Part shown: in pieces, positions 14,340 to 14,620 of the stretch | Position numbering within the stretch: position 1 is the first letter of the stretch | Layout: each line of letters begins with the position of its first letter | Assembly (NCBI GenBank): GCA_905197115.1 | Contig: CAJJXN010000033.1 | Coordinates: 1 to 14,620 of the forward strand | Reading direction: 5' to 3' | Source: an uncultured Bacillota bacterium | Lineage (GTDB): Bacteria; Bacillota_I; Bacilli_A; RFN20; CAG-631 | Length of the DNA: 14,620 nucleotides | The notes under the pieces: model-generated | Database searches by the model: none | The model's input: the letters and a program-made list of their open reading frames with translations, nothing else | Told to the model about the DNA's origin: nothing | Translations under genes and position numbers: made by a program

Positions 14340-14620
14340 TTATTCAACTTTAGGTACGTCGTTCACCGTTATATCTTCTGTTTCACCATCTGTTTGCCAG
14401 TCTGAAATATCACTGCCTTCAATGATCAGGCTTTCCTTTTCTATTTTCACTTTATACTTATAACATTTTCCTCCTACCAGATGTCCTTTCATAGCTTCAG
14501 TATAAGCTTCGTACGCAAATCCATCACGTTCATATGAAATAGAAAACTTCAATGTACCATCTTCTGATGTCGGATTCAGCAAAATGGCTATCTCATAGCC
14601 TTCTTCTATAATAGCTACTC
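14340..14620 (-). CDS. Fimbrillin-like surface protein, C-terminal part (5' end outside window)
   Basis: The frame is open from the window edge to TAA 14340-14342, about 92 residues. It reads ...YEIAILLNPTSEDGTLKFS, then KGHLVGGKCYKYKVKIEKESLIIEGSDISDWQTDG and a short acidic tail. A segment of the form Y-x-Y-x-V-x-I-x-x-x-x-L-x-I-x-G-S-D-I-x-D-W is the usual end of Bacteroides fimbrillin-family proteins, and of related cell-surface adhesins or minor fimbrial subunits. They are exported lipoproteins assembled at the outer membrane. The gene lies upstream of xpt on the same strand, with 111 bp between. The N-terminal part with any lipobox is outside the window, so the subfamily cannot be named. 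It strongly supports a Bacteroidales source for this end. Confidence 0.7.
   Translation of the reverse strand, partial: VAIIEEGYEIAILLNPTSEDGTLKFSISYERDGFAYEAYTEAMKGHLVGGKCYKYKVKIEKESLIIEGSDISDWQTDGETEDITVNDVPKVE

Noticed and set aside
14248..14463. Short plus-strand open frame over the xpt promoter and the fimbrillin 3' end.
   Set aside because: It overlaps a promoter and a better-supported minus-strand coding sequence, has no family resemblance, and no ribosome binding site.
13614..14620. Horizontal transfer of a Bacteroidales segment into a Firmicutes genome.
   Set aside because: No integrase, IS end, tRNA or direct repeat borders it. The break cuts a conserved gene and falls in an A-rich stretch, and the segment keeps a foreign promoter type and composition. 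An assembly chimera explains all of this more simply, although only read data can settle it.

Overview
Most of the window (1 to about 13,600) looks like one low-GC, tightly packed chromosome of a Firmicutes/Bacilli-type bacterium, plausibly a gut Erysipelotrichia or RF39-like lineage. The evidence is AT-rich codon use, strong Shine-Dalgarno sites (AAAGGAGG or GAGGTGA), short leaders after TTGnnn-N17-TAnAAT promoters, and intrinsic terminators at ends of transcription units. TGA is used as a stop (321-323, 11668-11670), so this is not a UGA=Trp mollicute. The last kilobase (about 13,614-14,620) looks different: GC by hand count is about 40-43% (13681-13800) against 30% just before (13441-13500), it carries a Bacteroides-type xpt and a fimbrillin-like C-terminus, and it has a Bacteroidota-type promoter (TTG-N22-TAAATTTG). 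The change falls inside a truncated gene, at an A-rich stretch, with no mobile element. The most economical reading is an assembly chimera of two gut bacteria, not a transferred region.

Layout. 1-963: the end of a TIM-barrel sugar isomerase/epimerase and an SGNH/GDSL esterase, then a bidirectional terminator. 1002-1937 (-): membrane-anchored family 2 glycosyltransferase of the GtrB/DPM type. 2077-2607 (-): four-helix membrane protein of unknown role. 2608-2797: a divergent control region with back-to-back promoters, a terminator-like hairpin and a perfect 23-bp palindrome over a -10 box. 2798-4983 (+): TGS-nucleoside kinase fusion and a YcxB-like membrane protein, then a bidirectional terminator. 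5041-7055 (-): an operon of a PhnP-like metallo-beta-lactamase-fold hydrolase and an Eis-type GNAT acetyltransferase. 7056-7216: a second divergent control region with a LacI/CcpA-like site and a 19-bp palindrome. 7217 to about 13,600 (+): a five-gene operon of sugar isomerase/epimerase, GH36 alpha-galactosidase, TldD, TldE and a membrane-anchored glycerophosphodiester phosphodiesterase that loses its C-terminus at the junction. 13,659-14,620 (-): Bacteroidales xpt and a fimbrillin-like C-terminus.

How the genes fit together. The 7.2-13.6 kb operon suggests uptake and breakdown of alpha-galactosides under sugar-responsive control: GH36 cleaves the sugar and the epimerase handles a released or related ketose or sugar acid. 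TldD/TldE is an unexpected passenger. The 1-963 genes form a separate small carbohydrate set (deacylation plus epimerisation). I saw no tRNA, rRNA, CRISPR array, insertion sequence or defence system, and no gap above 300 bases without a gene. I found no convincing new system. The points worth checking are the junction, the two divergent control regions and the TldDE linkage.
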